DNA of 64,000 nucleotides from Rhea pennata. Its lineage: Eukaryota; Chordata; Aves; Rheiformes; Rheidae. Shown here piece by piece: positions 35,001 to 45,095 of the stretch. Numbering within the stretch: position 1 is the first letter of the stretch; every line of letters begins with the position of its first letter. Position numbers and translations under genes: made by a program. The notes beneath the pieces were generated by a model, which was given only the letters and a program-made list of their open reading frames with translations, did not search any database and was not told where the DNA came from. The stretch covers positions 10,139,383 through 10,203,382 of the forward strand of contig NC_084670.1 in the NCBI RefSeq assembly GCF_028389875.1, in the 5' to 3' direction.

Positions 35001-37593
35001 AACCACATGGTGGTAATTAGTGAGCAAAACCCAGAGCCGCCTGTCTCCTTTCTGCCCCAGCATCCGTCAGAGGACCAGAAGCTTTACCAGGACTTACTAG
35101 TAATTTGTTTACTTTTGATATTGTGAGCTGAATGCAATAGTAAGAACAGCAATTCTGAAGTTATGTAGTATTGGCATTGTCATGACTGAAAATTGCATGT
35201 AGTTTTCAAATGTGTATGTTATGATCTGCAGAAAAATACTTTGAGCTAAGTTTTTTGGGGCTCTTTTTAAGGCTTAAATGATTGTGTGCTTTACTCCCAT
35301 GTGCATACATGAAGTTTTGTCAACTATGATTCTAACTGCCTAGCAAATAATTCTGTAGTCTAGAGATAATACTAAGCACATCTGATAACTTTGCCCAACT
35401 AATGCCCTTTAAAATGGTAATACCCCAATATTTTACCCCAAAGGTACTTAAAGGTCAGATGTTTTTATCTTGAAGAATAGCAGTTTGTCATGTTCTTAAA
35501 TTGAGAGTGGACACTTACAGAAAGCTTGAAATGTGAGGTATTTCAGTATTTCACTACACTGCTTGAGTTTATATAAGTGTATCCAAACTGAATCCAAATT
35601 TGGCTTGTCTGTCAAAATTCACCATTAACCTATTTAGCTGTATTGTAGATTAAGAATAACATTATAATCTGAATTAACATTAACTCCTATGCCATGATAT
35701 TTTTGTTTGTGGTCTCTTCCCTGCTCTGCTTTCCTCTAGGGCCAAGTAAACCACCTCTTGAAGTCCTCTGAACAAGATCATTTGCCTGTGAAAGCAGGGT
35801 TTGTTAATGATGGTGGTCCTAGGCAACAGAGTATTGATGCAAAAGAAAGAGACTCAAAGTCTGATGCAGATGTGGTGGATAAAGACAGTGTGATTAGTGC
35901 TACACTCAAGCAATTGCAGAATCTCGGAGTGGCAATTGACTCGCCCAGTGAAATGAAGAAAAATATACACAAAGTGGAGAATGCCAGGTAGAATATTGCT
36001 TTTGAGTAGTAATTTCTAGATCCAACCAAAAATCAAGATTGGTTTTCAAGAGACTGTATTCACTGCCAAGGGGGATATATGTTTAGTAACTTAGTCTGTG
36101 TTTCCTGCACAAATTTAAAATGCTAGCTCATGTTACGTCTTTCAGATAGGTTTAAGAGTTCTACTGGCAAGCTCGATTCATTTAAATACAACAAGTAGCT
36201 CTAGGAATGCCAGGAGTTTGGCTTCACTAACTGTTGTATAGAGTGTACCAAATGGCATCTAAATACCACAGCTTGTCCTTTCAGCCTTTAAACTAGATAC
36301 CTAATGTATACAAAAAAATGAGTGTAGCAAATGAGTGAAAATGAATATTTTTCTTATTTGAAGGTTGTCTTCAAAAACCAGAACTTTTTTTCAGGCTTCT
36401 GGAAACAGGTATTTTTTCCAAAGTTACCTGTAAAAATTCTGGAATTAGCATGCACTGGAGAAAGAGGATGTTCTTGGACTCAGTTACTAGGCTTGTGTCT
36501 TTTATCTAGATATGAATGTTGAATTGGGTGGTATATAAAAGAGTCTTAAGGTCAAAGACATCTAGTGTTAACATTCACTGAAAAGAATAGACCAACAAGA
36601 TGAACCTGCTTTAAAAAGAGACTAAAACCTGCCAGAGACAGGTTGTTCTTGATACTAGGGTTGTGGTCAGTATTGAGTCAGAAGAGAATATCATTAGTTC
36701 TCTAGAACAGTGAAATGGATAATACTTTCACTATAATGCTAAACTAATTTTTGATGCTTTATTTCAGCATCTTAGCGTGCATAAATCCTGAAGCAGTGAT
36801 TCCTGGACTAAATTATATGTCATTTGCCAATGTCAGCATGTGTGGCTTAACTCCTAACGTAGCTGATCTAAGCATGGAAGCAAATGCTATTGCACTCAAG
36901 TATCTCAGTGAAAATCAACTATCTCGACTTTCTCTCAGTCACTCCGGCCAAAATCCTCCTGCGGATTTTTCTTTCCAAGATGTCTTGCATACAAATATGG
37001 ACAAGAGCATGGTTGGTCTTAGCTTAATTTCACCAAACAACATGTCTTTTGCAACAAAGAAATACATGAAGAGATATGGACTGATACAGGGCAATGACAA
37101 TAGTGAGGATGAAGAACTTCTGGTTCAAGGCAGCAATACTGGCACTGTCAAGAGTGAAAACACATTGGACAAAAACTTTACCTCTGTGTTGGAAGGTGAC
37201 AACTGCTGGACTGAACTTTCCAAAAGAACTGATGAAAGACTTCCTATTCATCTAAAAGGTCACAGCAGAGAGTCCACTAATAATGCTTCTCCACCAGAAT
37301 TCAACAGCCCTATGTTTAGAAATATTTCAAATGAAGTTTTTCCTCCTAGAGCAGATAAATCAAATGAAAACTCAATTCAGATTTTAAAGGACTTAAAACT
37401 GAAAAACAAATTGCTGCCTGGGAAGGTTGAATTCACTGAACAACCTGGCAGGAAAGATGTAGGAGATACTCAGGTCTTCCCTGGAAAACTACATGCACCA
37501 GCTCTTGAAACATTAAACCATTCAGACAGCATAAATTCTGTTGGCACCATTCTTGATGTAAAACAACTCAGGCAGTTGCCAAAGTTGTTCTGA
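19943..37593 (+). CDS. STIL: STIL centriolar assembly protein, 15 coding exons
   Basis: Scaffold of procentriole assembly that binds PLK4, CPAP/CENPJ and SAS-6 at the centriole. Coding segments: 19943-20034, 21860-21975, 22121-22308, 23313-23560, 24382-24465, 24590-24676, 26305-26452, 27610-27719, 28506-28620, 29453-30517, 31823-31988, 32761-32986, 34907-35099, 35740-35987 and 36768-37593. All phases agree, giving 1303 residues (human about 1287). Landmarks: a conserved N-terminal domain (for example [28 protein letters not shown]); the CPAP-binding proline motif PRPIPSPHP at 384-392; the predicted PLK4-binding coiled coil around 725-760 ([19 protein letters not shown]); the STAN motif about 1046-1136; and the C-terminal end QLPKLF. 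One intron (24677-26304) has a GC donor. Upstream codons RFVPER resemble human residues before the chosen Met, so the true N-terminus may begin in an unseen exon. The chosen ATG has a strong Kozak context (A at -3, G at +4). Confidence 0.97.
21860..21975 (+). CDS. STIL: STIL coding exon 2
   Basis: TTGTTAG acceptor and GTAACT donor. Encodes [20 protein letters not shown] and then [13 protein letters not shown], highly similar to the mammalian N-terminal domain. Confidence 0.95.
22121..22308 (+). CDS. STIL: STIL coding exon 3 (residues 70-132)
   Basis: CTCTCCAG acceptor and GTAAAC donor, phase 0 at its end. Contains [14 protein letters not shown] and the conserved [12 protein letters not shown]. 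Confidence 0.95.
23313..23560 (+). CDS. STIL: STIL coding exon 4 (residues 133-214)
   Basis: CTTCTAG acceptor and GTAAGT donor. Contains [28 protein letters not shown] and QVQGTYKCG, closely matching the family. Confidence 0.95.
24382..24465 (+). CDS. STIL: STIL coding exon 5
   Basis: TGTTTCAG acceptor and GTAAGT donor. Encodes [20 protein letters not shown] and then YALPLVGV. An A-rich tract lies just upstream in the intron. Confidence 0.96.
24590..24676 (+). CDS. STIL: STIL coding exon 6, followed by a GC donor
   Basis: Encodes [20 protein letters not shown] and then LFSSSIQE. Only the AG|GCAAGT junction at 24677 keeps the frame (split Arg) with the next exon RVFSESGSF. The nearby GT at 24681 would shift the frame. 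Confidence 0.93.
26305..26452 (+). CDS. STIL: STIL coding exon 7 (residues 272-321)
   Basis: TTTTAG acceptor and GTAAGT donor, ending in phase 0. Encodes [20 protein letters not shown] and then a region ending HLFK. Confidence 0.95.
27610..27719 (+). CDS. STIL: STIL coding exon 8
   Basis: TTTCAG acceptor, and a GTATCT donor after a split Arg/Ser codon. Encodes [14 protein letters not shown] and [15 protein letters not shown]. Confidence 0.94.
28506..28620 (+). CDS. STIL: STIL coding exon 9, CPAP-binding motif
   Basis: TTTTTAG acceptor and GTAACT donor, phase 0. Encodes [20 protein letters not shown], the proline-rich segment that in known STIL proteins docks into the CPAP TCP10/G-box domain. 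Confidence 0.95.
29453..30517 (+). CDS. STIL: STIL large coding exon 10 (residues 397-751)
   Basis: A 1065-bp exon in phase 0 at both ends, with a CTCTAG acceptor and a GTTTGT donor. It starts [19 protein letters not shown]. The middle is a low-complexity Ser/Pro/Cys-rich linker that has diverged. The end is conserved ([20 protein letters not shown]) and begins the PLK4-binding coiled coil. Confidence 0.95.
31823..31988 (+). CDS. STIL: STIL coding exon 11, coiled-coil end
   Basis: GTTACAG acceptor and GTAATA donor. Encodes [12 protein letters not shown], completing the coiled coil, then [20 protein letters not shown]. Confidence 0.94.
32761..32986 (+). CDS. STIL: STIL coding exon 12
   Basis: TTGTAG acceptor and GTAAGT donor. 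Starts [16 protein letters not shown]. Acidic linker with [11 protein letters not shown] conserved to the mammalian protein. Confidence 0.93.
34758..34808. repeat. Two long cytosine tracts in STIL intron
   Basis: Runs of 18 C (34761-34778) and 13 C (34796-34808), separated by a short C-rich linker, about 100 bp upstream of coding exon 13. The opposite strand is a G-quadruplex candidate. Length may be unreliable in the assembly. Confidence 0.85.
34907..35099 (+). CDS. STIL: STIL coding exon 13 (residues 882-946)
   Basis: CTTTCAG acceptor and GTAATT donor. Encodes [20 protein letters not shown] and ends QKLYQDLL, matching the family's NQKIYQDLL. Confidence 0.93.
35740..35987 (+). CDS. STIL: STIL coding exon 14
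   Basis: CCTCTAG acceptor and GTAGAA donor. Starts [12 protein letters not shown] and contains [20 protein letters not shown], conserved in vertebrate STIL. Confidence 0.94.
36768..37593 (+). CDS. STIL: STIL last coding exon with STAN motif and stop
   Basis: TTTCAG acceptor. Encodes [20 protein letters not shown], then the STAN motif ([35 protein letters not shown]), an acidic segment NSEDEE, a divergent stretch, and the conserved C-terminus LRQLPKLF before TGA. In mammals the STAN motif mediates SAS-6 binding. Confidence 0.96.
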
Positions 37594-38290
37594 CCATCCC
37601 CTAGGACTTGTAACCACTGTTTCAAATGTAAGAGTGATTCCTACTTAGACTGCAAGAAACCAAGGATTAAGCTATTTTTGAGGTCAGTTGTAGCAACAAA
37701 TAAAACTTGCAAAACTGAGCTTTTCAGTCTAGTTCTGAGACAGCTACTGCTAAATGCTTTAGTTGATGCTGACCAGCACTGAAGTATGTGTGCACTTTTT
37801 TTTAACTTTAAGTATCTGAAAGGTGAATCAGCTTGGAGTAACTTGAGCAGATACACTCTAACGTACTTTTAATAATGATACTTAAATGTTCTTCCATTGA
37901 CTTTTATTAAATGCTGACTTTTACTTGTTTATGCCAACTGTGAGACGCAGATGCTGTGTGGCAGAGCAGGAGGTAACAGTTAAAGCACTAAATTCTAGAA
38001 GTCTACGTGCAGATCGGATTACTGTGTGTGGGGGGGGTTGTGTGGGGTGGGAAGGGAAATATAACCATGGCCTTATTTTGTATTTTTATTCTCAGACAAC
38101 ATGGCACATGTAACAGATTCTGTATATATCATAAAAATCTTGTAAGGAAATTTGGAAAATTAGCACTTTTATAACTTTTGCAGTTGTTTTCCTGAATGAA
38201 TGTTTTCTATTTATTTAAAAAGTATATGTTGATCATAAAGGTCAAAGATTCCATTAAACTTGAGTTATTTGATGTAGCCTTTATTTGAGA
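37594..38290 (+). other. STIL: STIL 3' untranslated region
   Basis: Candidate poly(A) signals are AATAAA at 37698-37703, ATTAAA at 37906-37911 and ATTAAA at 38253-38258. The last is followed by a GT-repeat at 38331-38348 that could act downstream, so the end is placed near 38,280. Which site is used cannot be decided here. Confidence 0.6.
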
Positions 38291-38330
38291 CGTTTCCCCC
38301 TTCCAAATCTTTTAGAATGGCTAACTAGAA

Positions 38331-38348
38331 GTGTGTGTGTGTGTGTGT
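38331..38348. repeat. (GT)n microsatellite after STIL
   Basis: Nine GT units downstream of the last STIL poly(A) signal candidate. Confidence 0.9.
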
Positions 38349-40090
38349 CATCTGGTATTGAACTTTTCAAAAATTCTGGTATTGTGCGGTGGGATAAGTG
38401 AGATAATTGATTTACTTTGTTCTGCATTGACATACAAATTAGTCTGTCAAAGCTCTACAGTATGTGACTGAAATGGCCTTATATCGTAATTCTATAATAG
38501 TAATACTGATTCTTCAATTTGCTAAATTGTTCATTGTTTAAATAGTCCATTTCTACTAGCACTGAATTTTGTTCAATTTTTAGGTGTACTAGATACTTTT
38601 GTGATTAGAATGCTTTGTAGATTACTTGATATCCTCCTGCTAATGGAAATCTGACATCACCCAGTGCTGGTTTTGACAATTCTACGTGCTTTTGACAGTA
38701 CTGTCTCTGACAACACAGATCAAGTGTTGCTTCAGTGTAGCATTTTAGTGTTGACCTCTTGGTCTTGGAGACCAGAAATTGGTGTTGGAAGTTGCAATTT
38801 ATTCCAGTTCCTGCTATTCATTACTAGGAAAGATCCGATCTAATGATGGTAGAGCCATTAGTTTTCTCACTGACTAGTGCATCAACGTGCTCTGCTCGAA
38901 CTTCAGTTTGAACACAACTTGCATTTTAATGATACTGTCTCAACAGAAGTTCGGTCTAAGGTGCTGACCTCATCTTTCCTGCTTAGAGTGTCAGACTAGA
39001 GATTAAAATGCCCCAATGTTACAGTCCCAGGCCTTTCCAGCTCGAGTCCAAAGGACTGCAGTGTCAGTGCCTAGTTCATGGTTTAAGTGGGTACTAATTA
39101 CTAATTAATTTATTACAATGAAGCTAGAGCATTTTCCAGCAAATGCCACCCGGTGAGACTTTGTGGATTGAGAATCAGGGGTGAAATAAGCCACCTCAGA
39201 GAAGGAAGGGTAGCAGCTTGATTCAAGCTGTTGTGCTTGGTCAGAACTTTTTCTTCTCACAACAGACTGTTCCATCAGTAAGAATATTTGTTTCCTTTCA
39301 GGAAAGGTAGTGCTTTTCACACACTGGGGCGGAGGGGAGGGAAGCTTTCTCAGTCCCTAAATCTCTAATGGATCTGGCATAAGGTTACTATCTGGCAGGC
39401 TATTTCTGCTGAAGTAGTCAGAAAATAGTTAAATGTTTTTGAACATTCCACTGAGATGAATGAGGCAATTCATACCTCTGAGCTATTGTTTTAGGGTTTT
39501 GTTCTTTGTTTCCTATTGTAAAATGTCTGGAAACACAGGAAGATGACAGTTGTATTGGTTAATATTTTGAAGACTTTCTTCAAATGCTTGAGGGCTAGAA
39601 ATACAGTCTGAAACAAAAGCGCAGGACAAGGGTGTGGTAATATTAAGTTACACAAATTATTTGATCCTGGATAGTCAATTTGGAACAAGTGAAATATTAA
39701 TTTACTTGGCGAGGAAAAAAAAAACTTCCCTAAAACTACTTTTCCTTCCATATGCAGCTTTCAGTAATTCAAACGCATCTAGTTTTTTTTTGTTTGTTTG
39801 TTTGTTTTCCCCTCTCCTCCTCCTCTCCCAAAAGCACTTACTGCAGGTTGGAGTTGAAACACGTGCAAGATAAGCTGGTTAGTGTCCTGTACACGCCTAT
39901 TTTATTTTATTTATTTATTTATTGGCAACTTACACTGTCTTCAGTGATAACGACTGTGATGCTGCCTTCTGCAGAGAAAGGGGAGGGATTAAAAACACCT
40001 GAGTTTTCTTCCCTGGCAGTGGGGCAAAGCCCAAATGCGAAGGGGTGGAGGGGCCAGCTCTGTTTTAAGGGTTTGGGGATTGTGGTGGGT

Positions 40091-40122
<32 letters not shown>

Positions 40123-40200
40123 CCTTCTTCTTTTTTCCTTAAAAAAGAAAAAAGGGGGGGAAAAAGTTGTCGGGAAAAATAGTGTAGTGCCTGACTGAAA
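38349..40200. other. STIL-TAL1 intergenic region, first part, no gene recognised
   Basis: Unique-looking, moderately AT-rich sequence with only short open frames. Contains a (TTTG)n run near 39787-39810 and a TTTA run near 39901-39921. A CACGTG E-box with a nearby AGATAA GATA site lies around 39860-39872. The part next to the following GC-rich block ends in a 31-bp thymine tract. Confidence 0.7.
40092..40122. repeat. Poly(T) tract, 31 bp
   Basis: Uninterrupted thymines immediately left of the CpG-rich block that begins near 40,200. Followed by a pyrimidine-rich and then purine-rich stretch. Confidence 0.9.
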
Positions 40201-41670
40201 AGCCCTGGGCCCGTTCGGAGCTTCTCTGTCCTCCTCTGTATCAGCTGGGAGCTTCGTGCTTGCCCCGCCGGGGCCTTGCGGAGGGGGCGGCGCGCCCGGC
40301 CCCGCTGGCCGCCGGGGAGCGGAGCCCGGCGGGACCGGGTCCGCGGCGGGGCGGGACCGGGCCCGTGGCTATCTGCGCGCAGAAGATGCTTGGCTTCCTA
40401 ATCTCCCCGGCCCAGCCCCGGCTGTTCTATCTTTAACACTTCCTGTTGGGTAGAGGAGCCGAGTTGCAAATGGTCGTGTTTCCTGGCTGGGGGCACGGCG
40501 GGCTCTCCGGCGCGTCGTGACCGTCCTGCCGCGGCCCCGCCGGCACACGCACGCCGCCGCGATCGTGACAGCTCCTGCCGGCCGGGCCGCGAGGGCCGGG
40601 GGGAGCCTCTCCCACGGCCGCGTCCAGAGCGGGAGGTTCAGGGGAAGGAGTGAAAGGAAGAACAACAGCTCCGGCATTTCCCCCCTGCAGACGGGCGTGC
40701 AGGTGGCGGCGGAGACAATAGCGACCCCAGCGCCCCGGGCACGGCCGCCTCCTCCAAACCGCCCGGCAGGTGCGGCCCGTCCCCACCTCCCCACCGACAA
40801 GCAGGGCCGGGACTTGGGCGCCCGCTCCGAGGCGGGGGGCGGAGGGAGCGGGACCGACCCCGCGGGCACCCGCCGCCGGCCGGGAGCGGGGCGCAGGCAC
40901 CCGCGGCCGCCCGCTCCCCTCGCTCCGGCCCGGGGGCTGTCAGAGCCGCCCCGGCCCCACAGCGGGGATCGAGGGGCTCCCCTCGCCGAGCTCAGCCCCC
41001 GGCCTGCCCTCCCTGTCTCTCTGCTTTAGTAATTTCGTTGACATCTCGTTGCCCGGGCAGGACGTTTGCCCAAGCGATCGAAAATCGTCTCTTCCCTCTC
41101 TGCCCCTCACTTTTGGATGGATTCATCTTTGGGTGAGAGCGGGAACAAACCCCTGAACCCCGCAGAGAGCCCGATCGCTGCCCCTTCCTCCACACGGAGC
41201 ATCTGGGAATTTGGCAGGGATTCAGATCGATCCCGCCGCCTTGCAAACGGCAGGTGCCCGCGCAGCCCGCGGGCCGCCGCCGCCCGCCCCGTCTCTCCCC
41301 TGCGCCGCGGCTTGGCCGTTCCCGGCCGCAGGAGCCTCCCGGGCCCGGAGCCCGCTGCCCCGCGCCGAGCCCCGGCCCGACGGGGCGCGCTGCCGCGGGC
41401 CCGCGCGCTGCCTCCGCCCGTCGGGGCCGGCGCCTTGCGCCCTTTCGCACCCCCTTCTCCCTTTACCCGGGCCCTTCTCCTCCAGGCCCCGCGTGGGTTC
41501 TGCTCCCCACTCGCGTCCCAAGTCCATTCCCCACGGACGAGGGGCTCAGCAGCCCCGGGCTGCCCCCCTCGGGACGCCCCGTCCGGGCGGGGGAGCCTGG
41601 ACAGAGCGCTTGCCCTGGTGCAGCCCCTCAGCGGGGACACGCCGGGGGTGAGGGGGTGGGGAGGGAGGAC
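40200..41670. promoter_or_regulatory. Orphan CpG island upstream of TAL1
   Basis: About 1.4 kb of CpG-dense sequence, 0.5-2 kb upstream of the likely TAL1 promoter 1a. Long open frames run on both strands in several frames, as expected from GC content, and none resembles a known protein. A partial match to the CTCF core (CAGGTGGCGG) lies at 40700-40709. It could be an alternative TAL1 promoter, a boundary, or the start of an unrecognised transcript. Confidence 0.65.
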
Positions 41671-41923
41671 AGGGGGCACTTTTTCCAAAACATCGCCTCT
41701 CGATTGTGCTTTATTTACCTCCTCTTGTCCCAAAGCAGCCCACACCCCTTCCCTCTCTCTCAGCATCTCCAGCAATTTATTTTGGCTCATTAAATTTAAT
41801 TAAGAACGGAGTAGGTGTTCCATATTTAATCAAAAAAAAAAAATGCAGGGGCATAATAACCTCCAAGAGGACTAAAATAAAGAATCACTATTCAGATGTG
41901 GGCAGCCACAGTGCAATTTTTTA

Positions 41924-41927
<4 letters not shown>

Positions 41928-41958
<31 letters not shown>
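41928..41958. repeat. Poly(T) tract, 31 bp
   Basis: Uninterrupted thymines between the orphan CpG island and the TAL1 promoter 1a candidate. Confidence 0.9.
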
Positions 41959-41960
<2 letters not shown>

Positions 41961-42059
41961 AGTGTCTTTTTAAGAGCATCTAAGCACACACACATAAAAA
42001 GCTAGAAGGCATGCATTCCGGAGTTATTCCTATGCATATCCCTGCAATAATTTTCCGCT

Positions 42060-42185
42060 TTCCTTCGATAAAATTGCCAAATAATAATGAATCATTTCAT
42101 AAATAATGGGTTTAGAAGCTTATCAGGGCAGGCGGGCCACTGCTGGGGTTTTATCTCTCTCGGCCACATTGCAGTAGTGTTCCGC
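42060..42185 (+). promoter_or_regulatory. TAL1: TAL1 promoter 1a candidate with paired GATA sites and Sp1 site
   Basis: Two inverted GATA motifs (TTATCA at 42120-42125 and TTATCT at 42151-42156) lie about 32 bp apart, with a GGCGGG Sp1-type site at 42131-42136 just after the first. From memory, mammalian TAL1 promoter 1a has GATA sites near -65 and -33 and an Sp1 site near -59, so this arrangement predicts a start close to 42,185. A further GATAA lies at 42067-42071. This is the erythroid/megakaryocytic promoter in mammals. Assignment rests on motif order and spacing, not on an alignment. Confidence 0.7.
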
Positions 42186-42326
42186 TCTCCATACTAAATA
42201 GGAAACTGGACGTGATGTGGAATTAGAGCCTACCCAGCTGAAGCCACCCAACACTTACTACAAATATAGCCGTGATGCGTAGGCCACAAAATGGCTCCAC
42301 TCACTTTTCCCAATGAAAAGCAAATG
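42185..42326 (+). other. TAL1: TAL1 non-coding 5' exon (exon 1a candidate)
   Basis: Begins at the predicted start of promoter 1a and ends before a strong GTGAGT donor at 42327. It would splice to a downstream untranslated exon or directly to the acceptor at 45191. Two more good donors (GTAAGT at 43841, GTGAGT at 43942) suggest other untranslated exons between here and the coding start. Confidence 0.55.
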
Positions 42327-42945
42327 GTGAGTAGAGAGGAATCCGGCCCTGCGACAGGCTAGGGGAGTGGGTGCGGGTGGCGGGCGTTTTCAGGGATTTT
42401 GGGGGTAGAGAGAGGTGCATGGGGGTCTTCTGCACCACATAAGATATTGGGGCGGGGGGTATCCGAAGCCTCCTCTGCTATTGTGTGGGTTTTTTTTTTT
42501 CCTTTTTGATGGTGAGGGTAAAGAGAAAAATATGCTTTTCCCGTTTGGGAATGTGGGGGTGGGCTCCCCCTGAGGCTGGAGCGAGAGGGGCCCGGCCCGG
42601 CCGCGGGGGAGCCGGGGTGAAGCACCGCCGGGCCCGGCTGGCCGCGGCCCTTCTCGGGGGCGGGGGTCCGGCCGGGCCTGTTTACCCCTGCCAGGCGGGG
42701 TCTCGCCCCTTACACCGCTCTCTTCCAGCCCCTCGTTTTGGGGTGATTTTCCGACGAAGGGCACGGAGTGAGAGGGGTATTTCTAGGGTGGAAATTTCCT
42801 ACCGATCCGCGGTTAGAAAACAAAAGGAGTTTGCAGAGCAGAAACAAGCGGGGCGGGGAATTAATGCTCCCCCATTTTCTCAATGCAATTAACTGCAAAC
42901 GAATGCAAAAATACTGTGGGCTTGGGGTGGTTTTTTTTCTTTTTC

Positions 42946-42983
42946 TTTCTTTCTTTCTTTCTTTCTTTTTTTTTTTTTTTTGG
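42946..42983. repeat. (TTTC)n repeat running into poly(T)
   Basis: Pyrimidine repeat of TTTC units followed by 18 thymines. Confidence 0.85.
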
Positions 42984-43470
42984 CTTTTATAATGTTATTT
43001 TGTTCGTTACGAAACATAACAAAAGCGGGAGGCAACACCATCGGAAATATTTCTCTTTATTTCTTTATTTTTTTTAACGACGGGGGGAAAACACCCCTTT
43101 CGTGATCTCGTTTCGTTTTGCGTTCCCCTTCCTGTTGATCCGCTAAAGGGAAAAGGGCCGCGGCCGCGCAGCGAAAGCCGCGTTTGCGCGGGCGGGCAGC
43201 GGGCTCTGCGCGGAGGGTGGCGGCACCTCGGCGGCCGCCAGCGCTGCCGCTGATCGGCATCGATTCCCCCCCCCCCCACACACACACACCTTAATCATTA
43301 ATTTTTCTGCCCAGCTCAACGGGCGTGGGAGAAAGGCCGCGCTCTTTGGGAAGGGATCGGCGTGAAAGTAACTCCCAGCCGCGGCTGGAATTTTCTCCCG
43401 GGGCAGCCGGGCATGGAATATGTCAAAAAACCCAACAACAACAACAAAAATCGGCCTAAAGATCGAGGCG

Positions 43471-43498
43471 TTTATTATTATTATTATTATTATTATAT
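43471..43498. repeat. (ATT)n microsatellite
   Basis: About eight ATT units immediately left of a GC-rich block. Confidence 0.9.
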
Positions 43499-44528
43499 TT
43501 TATTTACGCTGCAGCGCGCTCGGGCCCGCGTGCGCGGAGGCCCGGGGCGGGGGGAGGGGAGGCGTCTCCCCCCCCGCGCTGCGGCCGGGCGTGGGTGCCC
43601 TGCGCGGGCAGGGTGCGGGCGCGCTAGCCCGCGCGTGTGTCGGTGCTCGCAGCGCAGCCGTCGGGGCGGGGGGCTGCAGCCGGCCGGTCTCCCCTGCACC
43701 CCGCTCGCCGTTGATGTTTAGCAACCCGGGCCCAAGAGATCCACCCTCTCCTCTCTTCTTCCCCCCCCCCCCCCCCTTCTCTTCCTCCCAGGATTTAGCA
43801 GTTTTATCCCGATGCGGGTGTCCTTCCTCTCTGTAAAGTCGTAAGTACCTTGAGGTGGGAGGAGTAAATTCAGCCTGACACTGAGAGCGCTTTTGTTGAA
43901 ACAGGAGAGACTTGCGGTGTCCCTACTTAAATATGACACATGTGAGTAATCTCTTCCTATACAATATCGGAATAGTCAATTAGATTTTCTTTCTAGACGG
44001 CTGGCGGGGAGGGGGCTGGAGGGAAGGAGATAGCTCGTGCTTTGGATCTTTTATTTATTTTTTTTTATTTATTTATTTTCCCCAAGACAGATGGAGAGAT
44101 ATGGGGGGAAAATTGGTTTTCTCTCGCAATTCAACAATCTGGTTCAGTTAGCCCAGCAGAAACGAAGGAAAAAATTACCCAACCCAAACCAGCAGGAAGA
44201 TCGGGAATGAGACCCGAAATATTCCAACTTTCTGCTCCGCGAAGCCCCTAATTTATAGAAAAAATCCGAACGAGGGGGATAGTGGGAGAAATTAGATGGA
44301 AATAGTGGCGATATCCCTCCCTCCCCTCATCGTTAGCTGCCTTATCCCGACAGTAATCGTTATAATTGGGAAGGGAGCGGGGAACGCTGGAGACAATCAT
44401 GTGCAGTCGTGTCTGAAAGGCTGCTCCGTGCAAAGCGCCTTGCCTCTTCCTTCTTCCTGCATTAGGTAATGCATGGGGGGTTACTTAGCTATATATTGTT
44501 TTAACCCCTTCTCCCCCCACACCCCGCC

Positions 44529-44549
44529 AAAAAAAAAAAAAAAAAAAAA
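44529..44549. repeat. Poly(A) tract, 21 bp
   Basis: Adenine run just left of the CpG island that contains the first TAL1 coding exon. Confidence 0.9.
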
Positions 44550-44966
44550 TGAGTTGAGGTATATTTTGCTGTTTAGAGAAGGCAAACAAAAACACAAATA
44601 AAACACTGAAAAGAAAAAAGAGGCGCCGACGCTGCGCGCCCGGGGCGGCTGCCCGTGTCCCCGCAGGCCGAGGGGGAGCAGCGGGCTCCGCTTGGGCGGC
44701 GAGCAAAGCGGGAGGCTTGAAGCGGGCAGCGCTTCCCCGGAGCGGCGCTGGGCCCTCTCCCGCCCCGTCGCAGTTTGCCCGCCCGGGCCGACCCGCGTCC
44801 CGCCGCCCGCGCTCCGCAGCGGCGCGCCCTCGCTGCGCGGTTCCCCACCGGGCGCTGCTGCGGCGCCAGCGGGATTTAGTACCGCAGCGCTCCGCGCGCA
44901 GCGGCTGCACCGCGCTGCACCGCAGCGCACCGGGCGGGCGATGCGGGCCCGCTGCGGCGCGGCCGC

Positions 44967-45095
44967 GGGGTGCGGGCGCTGCGCGACGTCACGGCTCGGC
45001 GGGGTGCGGGCGCTCCATGACGTCACGGCTCGGGCCGAGTGTTCCATGACGTCACGGCGCCCGCTGCCTTCGCGGGGTCCGGGCGCTCCGCGACG
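44967..45095. repeat. Tandem array of ~34-bp GC-rich units with CRE motifs
   Basis: Units share GGGTGCGGGCGCT, then a CRE, then CACGGCTCGG. The first two units are almost identical; the third is shortened and the fourth degenerate. The count of about 3.5 units is by eye. Confidence 0.8.

Larger units (their letters stand above)
42327..44620 (+). other. TAL1 5' region between exon 1a and the coding exon
   Basis: Alternates GC-rich patches (about 42,550-42,720, 43,130-43,260, 43,500-43,720) with AT-rich, apparently unique sequence. Candidate untranslated-exon donors are at 43841 and 43942. GGAAGGAGATAG near 44,025-44,036 places an ETS core beside a GATA site. I cannot locate promoter 1b confidently. 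No protein gene is seen. Confidence 0.55.

Noticed and set aside
41066-41803. 245-codon and overlapping frames in the orphan CpG island
   Set aside because: Several frames on both strands are open at once, no domain or splice structure is evident, and composition is that of GC-rich non-coding DNA.
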